Below are positions 1-9,612 of a DNA stretch of 48,367 bases, in pieces; position 1 is the stretch's first letter; each line of letters opens with the position of its first letter. The position numbers were made by a program, and so were the translations under genes. The notes under the pieces were generated by a model. The model was not told the origin of the DNA. It ran no database searches and saw only the letters and a program-made list of their open reading frames with translations. The stretch comes from an uncultured Alphaproteobacteria bacterium (GTDB lineage Bacteria; Pseudomonadota; Alphaproteobacteria; Thalassobaculales; Thalassobaculaceae), in assembly GCA_937776645.1 (NCBI GenBank), contig CALMRI010000035.1, forward strand, positions 1 through 48,367, written 5' to 3'.

Positions 1-1
1 T

Positions 2-100
2 GTCTGGGCGGTAAGGATCAAAATCGATCCAGAAGACCCGGCGCTATTCGACATAGCACCGCTGGAGCCGAACGCCACCCAAGCCGAGCCGCCGGATTAA
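2..100 (+). CDS. C-terminal end of an unidentified protein (5' end outside window)
   Basis: An open frame enters from the left edge and ends at a TAA at 98-100, giving 32 residues that start VWAVRIKIDPEDPALFDIAP. The tail is rich in Pro, Glu and Ala and carries no motif that I recognise. It ends 6 bases before the stop of the minus-strand methyltransferase remnant, so the two would be tail to tail, which is the normal arrangement at a convergent gene boundary and supports this being a real C-terminus. The family cannot be named from so short a stretch. Confidence 0.4.
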   Translation, partial: VWAVRIKIDPEDPALFDIAPLEPNATQAEPPD

Positions 101-106
101 GCCCGC

Positions 107-957
107 TCACGGCTTCTCGAAAACGCCAAGGATCGTGACGATCCGACCCTCCTGCAGGTTCCGGCCGGTGTTGCGGAGTTTTTCCGCCGCGCCTTGGTGC
201 ATCAGCACCGATGGCCCAGTCGGGCCGCCCGCCTCACCACGTGCAGACTTGAGCCTCGCGCGCCGCTTTTTGCTCGGCCATCCAGGCGAGCCCTTTTTCG
301 CTCACGTCTTCCCATTTCAGTTGGCGCAGACCGGCCGCCTCGCTCAGCGCCTTCACCGCACCCGGCTCCGCTAGGAAGCTGATCTCGGGGTTTGCCGCCC
401 AGGGCGCGGGGTAGTGCACCTCGCCGCCAGGGCCTTGCATGATATCGTAAAGCCCGAACCGGCCGCCCGGCTCCAACACCCTGGCGATTTCCCGATAAAG
501 CGTCGCTTTGTCCTCGATATTCATCGACGCATGCTGGGTGACCACGGCATCGAAGCTCTCGTCGTCGAATGGCATATCAAGGGCGCTGCCCTCGACAATC
601 TCCACCAGAGTCCTCAACGCCAAACAGATAGTTGAGTTCCCGGGCGCAAGCACAGAAACCCGGCGTCAAGTCGAGGCCGGTCACCGGACAGCCGAGGCGC
701 GCAGCCAAGGCCCGCGCCGGGCCGCCAATGCCGCACCCCACATCAAGCACGCTGTCATCCGGCCCGATGCCCACCGCGTCATGCAACTCGGTGGTCGCCG
801 CAGCGCCTCGGATATGCATCTGATCAAGAAGGCTGACCGCCTCCGCCGGTGGGTCGTCCGGGTCATGACCCATCTCGACCAAGGCCGCGACCAGCCGGTC
901 CATCAGTCCGTCGCCAGCATAATGACCCCGGACCCCGTCCTCGATTTCCTCGGTCAT
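107..957 (-). pseudogene. SAM-dependent methyltransferase (class I), two frameshifts
   Basis: Read across frames, this is a class I methyltransferase of the small-molecule type (sarcosine/dimethylglycine methyltransferase-like). The N-terminal frame starts MTEEIEDG at 957 and holds the SAM motif VLDVGCGIGGPARALA followed by VTGLDLTP. A one-base-class frameshift near 600-607 moves the reading to LVEIVEGSALDMPF, then VLEPGGRFGLYDIMQ. A second frameshift near 237-245 moves it to the C-terminus GRIVTILGVFEKP, which ends at the TGA at 107-109. Without the shifts it would be about 280 residues, normal for the family. Its start lies 4 bases after the dgcA stop, so it is the third gene of a dgcN-dgcA operon. 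The acceptor substrate is unknown. Either a true pseudogene or two sequencing errors; dgcA next door is broken too, which favours decay. Confidence 0.8.
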
Positions 958-961
958 TTTG

Positions 962-1946
962 CTATCCCCACAATTTTGCGGACGGCGGCGCAATGATACT
1001 GCCGTCATAGTCAAGGCCGGGATCGCGATCCCTAGCCAGCAGCAAGGGCCCATCCAAGTCGACCACCTCGACGCCTTGCGCAACCAGCATTGCCGGCGCC
1101 ATCGCCAAGGACGTGCCGATCATGCAGCCGACCATGACTCCAAATCCCGCCGCCAACGCCGCCTCACGAAGCCGCAACGCCTCGGTCAGACCGCCAGTCT
1201 TATCCAGCTTGATGTTGATCATATCGTATTTACCCGCGAGCGCCCCCAGCCCGGCTGCGTCATGACAGCTCTCATCGGCGCAGACCGGTATCAACCGCTC
1301 GATACCCGCCAACCCGGCGTCGTCTGATGCCGGCAACGGCTGCTCGATCATCTCGACGCCAAGCGCCGCCAGACGGGGAGCATGCTCGAGATACTGCGCC
1401 ACCGTCCATCCTTCATTGGCATCAACGATCAGGCCCGCCTTAGGCGCCGCCACGTGGATCCGGGCGACCCGCTCCAGATCGAGATCGTCCCCGGTCATTT
1501 TAGCTTCAACCGCGGTCGGTTCCGGTTTTCCGCCGCCTTGCTCGCCATGGCCTCTGGTGTGTCGACGCCTAGGGTATAGACCGTGGTGACCGGCCCCGGA
1601 TCAGCCAATCCGACAAGGTCCCACACCCGTCGACCGGCCAACTTGGCTTGCAGATCCCACAGTGCGCAGTCTACCGCGTTACGGGCCGCCCCAGCTGGCA
1701 GCAATGCACCGATTTCCTCAACCCCCGCGCCCCGTGCGATCACGCCCGCGACCGACCAGATTTGCGCCTCGACGCTATCGAGAGACTCACCGTAACGAGC
1801 ATAGGGAAACATTCACCACGACCGATCGATGCACCGTCCACGATTTCCACGACGATCACCTCGGAGGCGGTCCTAGCGCCACGCGAGATACGAAAAACAC
1901 TCGCCAATGGCCAGGATTCACGGATGACTGAAAGCGCACGGGCCAT
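962..1946 (-). pseudogene. dgcA: N-acetyl-D-glutamate racemase / dipeptide epimerase family, two frameshifts
   Basis: This is an enolase-superfamily enzyme (mandelate racemase/muconate lactonizing group). The family was long called L-Ala-D/L-Glu epimerase, and the branch next to DUF1611 proteins is now called DgcA, which racemises N-acetyl-D-glutamate. The start MARALSVIRESWPL at 1946 reads into GRGEC, then a frameshift near 1808 moves to FPYARYGESLDSVEAQ. A second near 1497 moves from RPRLKLK to TGDDLDLERVARIH. Catalytic landmarks are visible in the last part: LIVDANEGW, EMIEQPLP, CADESCH, NIKLDKTGGLTEAL and DLDGPLLLARDRDPG. The stop is at 962-964. It follows dgcN by about 60 bases and precedes a methyltransferase by 4 bases. 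All active-site blocks survive, so the break is recent or technical. Confidence 0.85.
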
Positions 1947-2009
1947 GATGATGTTCCGAATATCGAAGAAGCCCAGGAGGTCCCCTGGAATATGCCTAGT
2001 CGAAGACGC

Positions 2010-3005
2010 TCAGATGTTATCCACGATCGCCGCGACCCCATCACGCAACGGGTCGACCACCGGCAGCCCCGTCTCATCGGCGACCCGCTTGCAGAAATCG
2101 CGGCCCTCTTGGTCGGACAGGCCAGAGGTGTTGATTGAGGCACCAACGCAAATAACTTCCGGGTTCGTCAGACGCGCCGCCTGGAGATTAGCTTCGATGC
2201 AGGTCGGAATATCGATCACCGGGAAATGCGGCATGCCGCGCATATGCGGGCGTCCGGCCTCATGACAGACGACGAGCGCGTCCGGCTGTGCGCCATGGAT
2301 CAGGCCGATGGTCACGCCAGCATAAGAAACATTGAACAGCGAGCCCTGGCCCTCAACCAAATCCCAGTGGTCGGCATCGTTATCCGGGGTCAGCCATTCA
2401 ACCGCGCCGGAGATGAAGTCGGCGATCACTGCATCGATCGACACCCCAGAACCCGCGATGAAGATGCCCGTCTGACCAGTCGCCCGGAAGTCCGCCTTAA
2501 TAGCCCGCTGGTGCATCTCCCGCTCGATGGCCAGGGTGGTGAACATTTTGCCGACTGAAACATCGGTACCCACCGTCAGCAGCCGCTTACCTGAACGCTT
2601 CCGGCCGTTGGCGATCTCAAATTCTCTGGTCGGCTGCCGGACATCATGCAGCGCCCGGCCATTGGCGCGGGCCGCCTTAGCGAGTTCCGGAATTTCGGCG
2701 ATCCGGGAGTGCAAGCCACTGGCGATATCCATACCCAGTCCCACCGCCTTGACCAACTCAACAGTCCAGCTTTCCGGGAACGCGCCACCACGATTGGCAA
2801 CCCCCAGGATTACGGTCTTCACACCAGCTGCCGCCGCGTCCTCAATCGACATATCCGGGACACCGCAATCGGCGTTACAGCCGGGCAGACGAAATTGGCC
2901 CACGCACCATTGCGGGCGCCATACGCGGACGCCATTGGCCGTTTTGGCGGCGAGCTGATCGCGCGCGTCGCCAAGAAACAAAAGATATGGACTGTGGATC
3001 TCCAC
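2010..3005 (-). CDS. dgcN: D-glutamate N-acetyltransferase, DUF1611 family
   Basis: The 331-residue product matches the DUF1611 family in full. Members paired with dgcA acetylate D-glutamate before DgcA racemises it, so that D-glutamate can be used as carbon or nitrogen source (family knowledge). Visible landmarks are YLLFLGDARDQLAAKTANGV at the N-terminus, the nucleotide-binding-like loop GTDVSVGK at about residues 146-153, RATGQTGIFIAG and EGQGSL near 218-223. I chose the GTG at 3003-3005 because it gives the family N-terminus and has a GGGGG Shine-Dalgarno sequence 5 bases upstream. A longer frame to 3122 adds residues that do not look like the family. The gene is intact while dgcA downstream and the TctC-type gene upstream are broken, so this enzyme may work without its partner. 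Confidence 0.88.
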   Translation of the reverse strand: MEIHSPYLLFLGDARDQLAAKTANGVRVWRPQWCVGQFRLPGCNADCGVPDMSIEDAAAAGVKTVILGVANRGGAFPESWTVELVKAVGLGMDIASGLHSRIAEIPELAKAARANGRALHDVRQPTREFEIANGRKRSGKRLLTVGTDVSVGKMFTTLAIEREMHQRAIKADFRATGQTGIFIAGSGVSIDAVIADFISGAVEWLTPDNDADHWDLVEGQGSLFNVSYAGVTIGLIHGAQPDALVVCHEAGRPHMRGMPHFPVIDIPTCIEANLQAARLTNPEVICVGASINTSGLSDQEGRDFCKRVADETGLPVVDPLRDGVAAIVDNI

Positions 3006-3009
3006 GATG

Positions 3010-3016
3010 TCCCCCA
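3010..3016 (-). promoter_or_regulatory. Ribosome binding site of dgcN
   Basis: On the minus strand TTGGGGGACATC runs directly into the GTG codon. The purine run TGGGGG lies about 5 bases before the start and is the reason for preferring this GTG over the upstream ATG at 3122. Confidence 0.55.
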
Positions 3017-3155
3017 AAAGCTGAATTCCAGTCGGGAGGATAGGAGCAACCGCTCGCCAAGGCCAGCGCCATGGCGTGAATTTTAACTCGCTGTCGCCAT
3101 CTGTTGAACGATCGCCCCTCATAATCGCGAACCAATCGGCGTCAAATTCTCAAGT

Positions 3156-3896
3156 TTAGGCGAACGCAGCGATTTGCGAACTAACTTGGGTCGCATGACC
3201 GACCAATCGCTCGATTAGCGACGGGTCTTCCGAAGCCTTCTTGAACCAACCGGAAGTCTCGGTAACGATCTCTTCGGGAATCTCTTTCGCCACCAGCAAA
3301 CCACCGTCGATATCAAAGTCGCCCGCAATTCCCTGTTTCTTGAGCGTCGGCACATCGGGCAGCAGCGTACTACGCTCTCCTCTGGAGATCGCCAGCACCT
3401 AAAATTCCTTCTGATCAACCCGCTGTTTCGCACCCGAGGCGGAGATAACCCCGAGGTCGATCTGGCCGCTTAACAAGGCCGAGAAACTCTGTTCACCAGT
3501 GTCATTAGGTCATGATCCGAAACCAGGCGCTGGAAGCATCCTCAAGAGACATAAGCTACATCCGCTCCAGGTTGCTGCCGGCTTCGCCAATTCCCACCGT
3601 GGTGGGTCCTGCGAGGCCTGCTCGATGATATTGGCCAGATGGGCATCCTTGGGATTGCCTCTGGCGACAACCAGCAACGGCGTGCGGGTCAACAACACGA
3701 TCGGCTTAGAACTAGACCACTCGGGGTTTTCCGCATGTGGCAAATGGTCGACAACCAATCCCTGAGTGGTCGTCACAGCAAAAGTCACGGCAAGCCTTAT
3801 GCTAATACTTTTCAGCGCCTCGGCAGCGGTCGGCGCGGCAAAGACATCGAACGCTGCTAGGACAATCGCAAGCAGGGCTGCAAGACGGCTATTCAT
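3156..3896 (-). pseudogene. Tripartite tricarboxylate transporter substrate-binding protein (TctC/Bug), heavily decayed
   Basis: The N-terminal frame from 3896 starts with a signal peptide (MNSRLAALLAIVLAAFDVFA) and continues with SKPIVLLTRTPLLVVARGNP, the first lobe of a Bug-type periplasmic binding protein. The C-terminal part is found in other frames: LSGQIDLGVISASGAKQRVD, then after a stop VLAISRGERSTLLPDVPTLK and ETSGWFKKASEDPSLIERL. Several stops and at least two frame changes separate these blocks, and the middle of the protein is shortened. The position just upstream of dgcN on the same strand suggests it once delivered an acidic amino acid or similar anion to that pathway. No TctA or TctB membrane partner lies in the window. 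Confidence 0.75.
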
Positions 3897-4050
3897 ACCG
3901 GATAATCTAGCGACGGGCCGGGCTTAGGTCCACCGGCGCGGTTGCCCGCCCCAAGGTTGTGCCGTCCCTGAATGTAACACCTCTTGTTTGTACCGCCCGG
4001 TGAAAGACGCTAGAAACCGCTCGGGGCAGGAAACACGCGGGAGCAACGGT

Positions 4051-4867
4051 ATGGCGCAGGAACTGGGAGTCGGGGTTGGCGGGCTCGGCGCCATCGGCCT
4101 AAAGATCGCCACGGCGCTGGACCAGGGCCTGATCCCCGGGTTGCGTCTGGCAGCGGTGTCAGCCCGGGATCATGAAAAGGCCCGCCGCAACCTTGCCAAC
4201 CTGTCGGCGACACCACCGGTGACCGCTCTGGCCGATTTGGCAGGAGTGTCGGACATTGTCATCGAATGCGCGCCGGCATCGGTGTTCTCCGAAATCGCCG
4301 AGGCTGCCATCGACGACCGGCCGGATCTTCATTCCCGCCAGCGTCGGCGCGCTGCTGCCCCGCATGGATTTGGCGGATCGGGCGGCGAAAACCGGCGCCC
4401 GCATCATAATACCAACCGGCGCCTTGATCGGCCTCGACGCGGTGCGGGCGGCGGCGGAAGGCCATGTCCACAGCGTCACCTTGCAAACCCGCAAGCCGCC
4501 GAATGGCCTAGCCGGCGCTCCGCACTTGGTCGCGAACAACATCTCCGTGGAGGGACTGAGCGAAGCCAAATTAGTTTTCGAAGGCACCGCCCGGGACGGA
4601 GCGATCGGGTTCCCCGCGAACGTCAACGTCGCCGCGGCGCTCAGCCTGGCAGGCATCGGACCGGATAAAACGATGCTTCAGATTTGGGCCGACCCCAGCG
4701 TCGACCGCAACATCCACACGATCACGGTCGAGGCGGACAGCGCCCGGTTCACCATGACGATTGAGAATATTCCGTCTGAGGAGAACCCGAAAACCGGCAA
4801 GATCACCGCCCTAAGTATGCTGGCGACTTTGCGCCGGCTGACGGCGCCGCTGGTTTCCGGCACCTGA
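4051..4867 (+). pseudogene. L-aspartate dehydrogenase (NadX-like), one frameshift
   Basis: The product is an aspartate dehydrogenase of the DUF108 family, which oxidises L-aspartate with NAD(P)+ to iminoaspartate, feeding NAD synthesis or ammonia release. The start MAQELGVGVGGLGAIGLKIA carries the Rossmann glycine loop and has GGGAG about 8 bases upstream. The frame runs to VIECAPASVFSEIAEAAID, then shifts near 4318 to GRIFIPASVGALLPRMDLA, PTGALIGLDAVRAAAEGHV and ANVNVAAALSLAGIGPDKT, ending at the TGA at 4865-4867. Everything except the shift is at family length (about 270 residues). It is divergent from the TctC-type remnant with about 150 bases between, and probably belonged to the same amino-acid function. 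Confidence 0.85.
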
Positions 4868-5111
4868 GATAGCGCCAGCGCCTACGAAAACAAACTGAGG
4901 TTCAGCCCGAAAGACGGCGCGATACTCCCGACCAATCCAATCAAAGCCGCGTTATTGTTAACCGACCCTATGAAACCGCCTTGGGCCTCAAGGCTTTTTA
5001 AACCAGATATTGCTCGATAAACTGGACAGCATATTGAGTATTCTGGAGCAGTTTGAGGAAGGTAGACGGCTCCGGTCCCGAAGCGCCCTTCACTTCGGTC
5101 AACATCTAAAT

Positions 5112-6240
5112 TTATATATTAGGGGCGAACTTTTCTCCCTTAAGTTTGCTAGCGATACTACCGGCGGCGAACAAGGCATCGTTCAGCAGACTGGTTCGCT
5201 CTGCAACACTACCGCCATTCAGCACCGTGTTAGCAAAGCTCGACAAGGCTCTGCTGAAACCACCTTTGAAATTGGTTTACGGCGAAACGGTTAGAACACT
5301 GCCAACCGCCCCCAACGCAATCCTGAGTTCGCGGACGAAAGGATTAAGCAGGTTCTTCCGATCGACACTGGCGGCTGCGATCAGCGTATCGAGGTCCGTG
5401 GTGATCTGACGTATTTCGGCGTCCAGCGCCCTTGCGGATCGGCGAAGTTCGCCACTAATTCGAAAGCCGGGCGATTTCGCCCCAAGACCTGAATAACCGC
5501 ATCCACCGCCGGGCGGTAGGTATTGTCGATGTCGCTCTTCAAAGGCGAGGCATTGCCTACTGTAATCGAGGTCGGCAACGCCGCCAGGATTGAGGTGTCC
5601 AAAGCCGCGCCATTGGCACAGATCAGCCCGCCGGTATTGGCCGTATCATCGTTAGTACCAGCGGTCGGCAGGTTGTCGAAACTGACGGTGCTCGTTCCAT
5701 CCGTTACCGAACCCGGTGTGTTAATCCCAGTTTGTAACGCCAAGACCTTAATCGCGTAGCTGTCATTGATCGCGGTGAGATCAGCGCCAGTTTCGACCGC
5801 GTCAAGCGCCAATTGACGGATTTCGTCGAGCAGGCTCTAGGCGGTCGAGGCCCAACCCAGTCATCGTCCACAGCGGAGATACCCGCGGCCAATGCCTGAG
5901 CACCAAGGGCATGGACAAAACCAATACTTCCCACCGTGCCTTAAAAACTCGAGACGTTGGCGCCGTTTTGTATTGTCTCGGCAACGAAGTCGGTTTGCGA
6001 GGTATTGAAACTAGCTTCGGCGGCGGCAGTATCCGCGCTCAACTTCCCTACGTCGTGGCAGCGACCTGATCACGGACCGATTGGAGATTGGTCAGGGAGC
6101 TACTCAGGTCAGCCCCAGCGGTGACCAAGGCGGTTCGACCGGCTTTGACCGCCGTCGCAATCTTGTTACCGGCGATCGCCGTGATACCAAGCCTCGCGTC
6201 GCCGGTTGGGCGGAACAAATTCACGGTGTTGCCGGCGTAT
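5112..6240 (-). pseudogene. Remnant of a long Ala/Thr/Asn-rich protein, possibly flagellin-like
   Basis: No frame is open throughout, but the minus strand reads as one protein passed between frames. From upstream to downstream the blocks are TAVKAGRTALVTAGADLSSS, LQSVRDQVAATT, KLSADTAAAEASFNTSQTDF, VAETIQNGANVSSF, LDEIRQLALDAVETGADLTA, DNLPTAGTNDDTANTGGLIC, ASVDRKNLLNPFVRELRIAL and NGGSVAERTSLLNDALFAAG, with a stop at 5112-5114. The helical Ala/Thr/Ser-rich ends and the LDEIRQLALDA segment recall flagellin or another filament or secreted protein. I cannot match the N-terminal flagellin signature, so the family stays open. At least four stops or shifts show advanced decay. The true 5' end is not defined. 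Confidence 0.55.
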
Positions 6241-6313
6241 TGCCGACAGGCCAATCCCCCCCCTATAGTCCTCGCCTCTCGTCGCCTTATCTCAACCAAC
6301 CGTGAGTGGCCCA

Positions 6314-8098
6314 ATGTTCACAACGCGCCCCGAACTCCTCGGCACGTTTGGTGTCGTCGCCTCGACGCACTGGCTGGGAACAGCGACCGGCATGGCAATC
6401 CTGGAAAAAGGCGGCAACGCGTTTGACGCGGCCGTCGCCACGGGTTTTGCATTGCAGGTCGTGGAACCGCATCTGAACGGCCCCGGCGGCGACATGCCGG
6501 CGATCTTTCACGTAGCCGGCGAAGCCGCGCCACGGGTGCTGTGCGGCCAGGGCCCGATCCCGGCCGCCGCGTCGATCGGAAAATTTAGTAATCTGGGGCT
6601 CGATCTGATCCCCGGGAGCGGATTGCTCTGTGCGGTGGTGCCCGGGGCGTTCGACGCCTGGATGACCCTGCTTCGAAACCACGGCACGATGAGCCTTGCC
6701 GATATTCTGGGACCGGCGATTGCCTTCGCCCGCGACGGATACCCGGTCGTGCCCCGGATCACCGCGACCATCGACACCGTCCGCGAGCTATTCACCAACG
6801 AATGGACCACGTCGGCGGCGCTCTACCTGCCCGGCGGCAAGCCACCAGCGCCTGGCAGCCTTTTTTCTAATCCGGTAATGGCCGAGACCTATGCCCGTAT
6901 CGTGCGCGAGGCTGACGCCGGCGGCGGCAGTCGCGAGGCACGCATCGATCGGGCTCGGGAAATCTGGTCGCGCGGCTGGGTGGCCGAGACCATCGACCGT
7001 TTCTTCCGGACCGAAGAAGTCATGGACGTATCCGGGCGGCGGCATCGAGGCCTGCTGACCGGCGATGACATGGCCAACTGGCGCGCTGGTTACGACGCAC
7101 CGGCGACCTATGACTACGGCCGCTATACCGTTTGCAAGGCGGGGCCCTGGAGCCAAGGCCCGACGCTGCTGCAAATGCTTGCGATCCTCGACGGCATGGA
7201 TGTCGCGGCGATGGATCCGACCGGCCCAGACTTCGTACACGCGGTGGTCGAAGCCGCCAAACTCGCCTTCGCCGACCGTGAGGCTTATTACGGAGACCCG
7301 GATTTCGTCGACGTGCCCATGCAGCAATTGCTGGGTGCGCCCTACAACGCGGGCCGACGATCGCAGATTACCGGCGAAGCGTCGGCGGATCTTCGGCCGG
7401 GCACGCTGGATGGCTATCGCGTAGCGATCGAAAAGGCGACGGCGGACCGATCCAATGTCGTCGCGTCAGCCTCCATGGGCGTCGGCGAGCCAACCGTCGC
7501 CAAGACCGGGGTTTCCACCGGTGATACCGTGCATCTGGATATTATCGACCGGCACGGCAATATGATCTCGTGCACGCCAAGCGGAGGCTGGCTGCAAAGC
7601 TCACCGATCATTCCGGAACTTGGGTTTTGCCTCGGCAATCGTGGTCAGATGTTCTGGCTCGACGAGAACTCGCCTTCCGCTCTGGTGCCGAACAAGCGGC
7701 CACGCACCACCCTGTCGCCCTCCCTGGCGATGCGCGACGGCGAGCCGTACATGGTCTTCGGCACCCCTGGCGGCGACCAGCAGGAGCAATGGTCAGCGCT
7801 AATGTTCCTACACCATGCCGACCACGGGATGAACCTGCAGGAAGCAATTGACTGTCCGGCTTTTCACACCGAACATTTTCCCAGCTCGTTCTGGCCACGT
7901 AGTCGCTCGCCGAAAAAAGTCGTCGTGGAGGGTCGTTTCCCCGAAGCCACCGTCGCGGAGTTGAAGCGCCGCGGTCACGACGTCGAGGTCGGCGATGATT
8001 GGTCGGAAGGCCGACTGACCGGCGCCGTTCGCGATGGCGGTCTATTGAAGGCCGCCGCCAACCCTCGCGGCATGCAAGGTTACGCCGCCGGACGCTAA
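6314..8098 (+). CDS. Gamma-glutamyltransferase-family (Ntn) hydrolase
   Basis: The 594-residue product belongs to the gamma-glutamyltranspeptidase family, autocatalytically cleaved N-terminal nucleophile enzymes acting on glutathione or other gamma-glutamyl or cyclic amide substrates. The N-terminal block ATGMAILEKGGNAFDAAVAT and GPGGDMPAIFH are typical. The predicted nucleophile is the Thr at about residue 405, in TGDTVHLDIID, which becomes the first residue of the small subunit. The later RPRTTLSPSLAMRDG and FGTPGGDQQEQW loops are also family hallmarks. I see no signal peptide, so it is probably cytoplasmic, like the YwrD-type branch rather than periplasmic Ggt. A GTG at 6302 would add four residues; the ATG is preferred. 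It is convergent with plsC. The exact substrate is not predictable. Confidence 0.88.
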   Translation: MFTTRPELLGTFGVVASTHWLGTATGMAILEKGGNAFDAAVATGFALQVVEPHLNGPGGDMPAIFHVAGEAAPRVLCGQGPIPAAASIGKFSNLGLDLIPGSGLLCAVVPGAFDAWMTLLRNHGTMSLADILGPAIAFARDGYPVVPRITATIDTVRELFTNEWTTSAALYLPGGKPPAPGSLFSNPVMAETYARIVREADAGGGSREARIDRAREIWSRGWVAETIDRFFRTEEVMDVSGRRHRGLLTGDDMANWRAGYDAPATYDYGRYTVCKAGPWSQGPTLLQMLAILDGMDVAAMDPTGPDFVHAVVEAAKLAFADREAYYGDPDFVDVPMQQLLGAPYNAGRRSQITGEASADLRPGTLDGYRVAIEKATADRSNVVASASMGVGEPTVAKTGVSTGDTVHLDIIDRHGNMISCTPSGGWLQSSPIIPELGFCLGNRGQMFWLDENSPSALVPNKRPRTTLSPSLAMRDGEPYMVFGTPGGDQQEQWSALMFLHHADHGMNLQEAIDCPAFHTEHFPSSFWPRSRSPKKVVVEGRFPEATVAELKRRGHDVEVGDDWSEGRLTGAVRDGGLLKAAANPRGMQGYAAGR

Positions 8099-8239
8099 AA
8101 AAGCGGCATGGAAAATCGCCGGAGTCGATAGCAAGAGCGCAAAACGAAAGTGTTGGTCTGGCTACGGCTCTCAACAACCGGAGCAGCCGCGCCGCCAACC
8201 CAATCGACGCCACAAGACAAATCCCTTGGGAAAGGCGAA

Positions 8240-8956
8240 TTAAGCGCTCGTCGGTTGGTCAAGCGCATGGGTGGCGGTTTCGATCGCCGCCTCAAGATCC
8301 TTCATGAAAACCTTACGATCGAGCCCACGCGGCAATGGCGGTAGGATTCGCACCGTGATGACCCCAGGACGCTTGAAAAACGCATGACGAGACCAAAAAG
8401 TCCCGGAATTAAGCGCGACCGGCACCACCGGGCAATCCAACGCCCGATAAAGAGCGAAAACCCCCGAATAATAGGGTGCCTCGCCCCCCGGGGAAACGCG
8501 CGTGCCCTGCGGGAAAATCAGGACCGGCCGACCGTCACCAGCCGCTTTTCGCGCTGCGCCAATCATCGATTTTAAAGCGCTCCCACCAGCGGCCCGGTCG
8601 ATTGGCACCATGCCTATCTTCGCAATATAGAAACCCAGCACCGGTAGCTTGAGAAGTTCGCGTTTCAAGACAATCGAGGGATCGGCGAATATCGTGTGCA
8701 ACGCCAACGTCTCCCATGCCGACTGGTGCTTGGAGGCGACCATGAAAGTGCCCTTTGGCAAGTGCTCCAGCCCCTCGACCCGGTGCGAAAGACCAACGGT
8801 CCACCGGAGCAGATGAAGAACCAGCCGTATCCAAAGATCCCTTAGTCCACACACCCAGCGGCGCGGACCGAGCAACAAGGGCAGCCCCAGAATCCCAATC
8901 ACCAGGGTGACGAGAATCAGAGCTATATTGAATATCGTCGAACGAATGAAGATCAT
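8240..8956 (-). CDS. plsC: 1-acyl-sn-glycerol-3-phosphate acyltransferase
   Basis: The 238-residue protein is a PlsC-type acyltransferase that converts lysophosphatidate to phosphatidate at the inner membrane. A hydrophobic segment spans about residues 5-30. The catalytic block is KHQSAWETLALH, so the usual HX4D motif appears as HX4E (His77, Glu82); I believe this variant is common in alphaproteobacterial members. Further landmarks are the glycerol-phosphate block VLIFPQGTR (about 146-153) and CPVVPVALNSG (175-185). Length and all four motif regions are complete. It is divergent from the small conserved gene at 9058, with about 100 bases between the starts. Essential phospholipid synthesis would explain why it is intact. 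Confidence 0.9.
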   Translation of the reverse strand: MIFIRSTIFNIALILVTLVIGILGLPLLLGPRRWVCGLRDLWIRLVLHLLRWTVGLSHRVEGLEHLPKGTFMVASKHQSAWETLALHTIFADPSIVLKRELLKLPVLGFYIAKIGMVPIDRAAGGSALKSMIGAARKAAGDGRPVLIFPQGTRVSPGGEAPYYSGVFALYRALDCPVVPVALNSGTFWSRHAFFKRPGVITVRILPPLPRGLDRKVFMKDLEAAIETATHALDQPTSA

Positions 8957-9057
8957 AGGGTCTCAACTGCCATGGGAGTGGTCTTGAAACCGTATCGACC
9001 AGGGACCTGTCCTGTACCGCAGCTTGGCCTCCGTGTCACCGAGCGAGATATCATCCG

Positions 9058-9402
9058 ATGACCAATTGGCGTGAACGAATCCACGACATTCTCGACACCG
9101 CCGCTCGCTCAGGCGGCACGGTAACCTATCGCCAGATCGCTGAACAGGCGGACATTCCCTCTCCGGGGCGAATTCAAACTGTGACCAGCACTTTGGAGGA
9201 TTACATTCGATCGGACCATGCCGCCGGCCAGCCGCTGCGAGCGGCGGTGGCGATCTCCAAGGCACGAGACGGCCTCCCGGCGCCCGGTTTTTTCCAATTA
9301 TGCAGTGAGATAGGTCTTTATTTTGGCCCGGATCACGGACCACAGGCGGTTCTGTTCCACGCCATGGAACTCCGGCGCCTTCACGAAGCCATGCGCCATT
9401 AG
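9058..9402 (+). CDS. Conserved hypothetical protein, 114 residues
   Basis: The small soluble protein begins MTNWRERIHDILDTAARSGG and has a winged-helix-like first half (GGTVTYRQIAEQADIPSPGR), followed by a helical half (LRAAVAISKARDGLPAPGFF, QLCSEIGLYFGPDHG). The overall pattern resembles uncharacterised alphaproteobacterial proteins whose first half looks like the DNA-reading wing-helix of MGMT-like domains. It lacks the PCHR active site of alkyltransferases, so no repair activity is implied. Length is complete and the gene stands alone, divergent from plsC. A GAG-rich stretch precedes the ATG. Function is unknown. Confidence 0.65.
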   Translation: MTNWRERIHDILDTAARSGGTVTYRQIAEQADIPSPGRIQTVTSTLEDYIRSDHAAGQPLRAAVAISKARDGLPAPGFFQLCSEIGLYFGPDHGPQAVLFHAMELRRLHEAMRH

Positions 9403-9612
9403 ATCTGGATTGGAGCCCCGGCAAGACAGGTATGGTTCAAGGCGCATTCAGCCCGGTGGATATCACTCAGTTCGCCCCCCGGCGGTGCGCCAACCAGCTC
9501 GGCACAGTCTCGAGATAAATTTCATAAAATCACCTGATGAGCAGGGATGGCTACCATCTCCGTTCATCAGGCCGTTACAATAGAGGCCACCGCCTTCGGA
9601 AGGAAACACACG

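Noticed and set aside
3010..3122. Longer dgcN starting at the ATG at 3120-3122
   Set aside because: The added residues do not look like the DUF1611 N-terminus, and the GTG at 3003-3005 has a good ribosome site and the family start.
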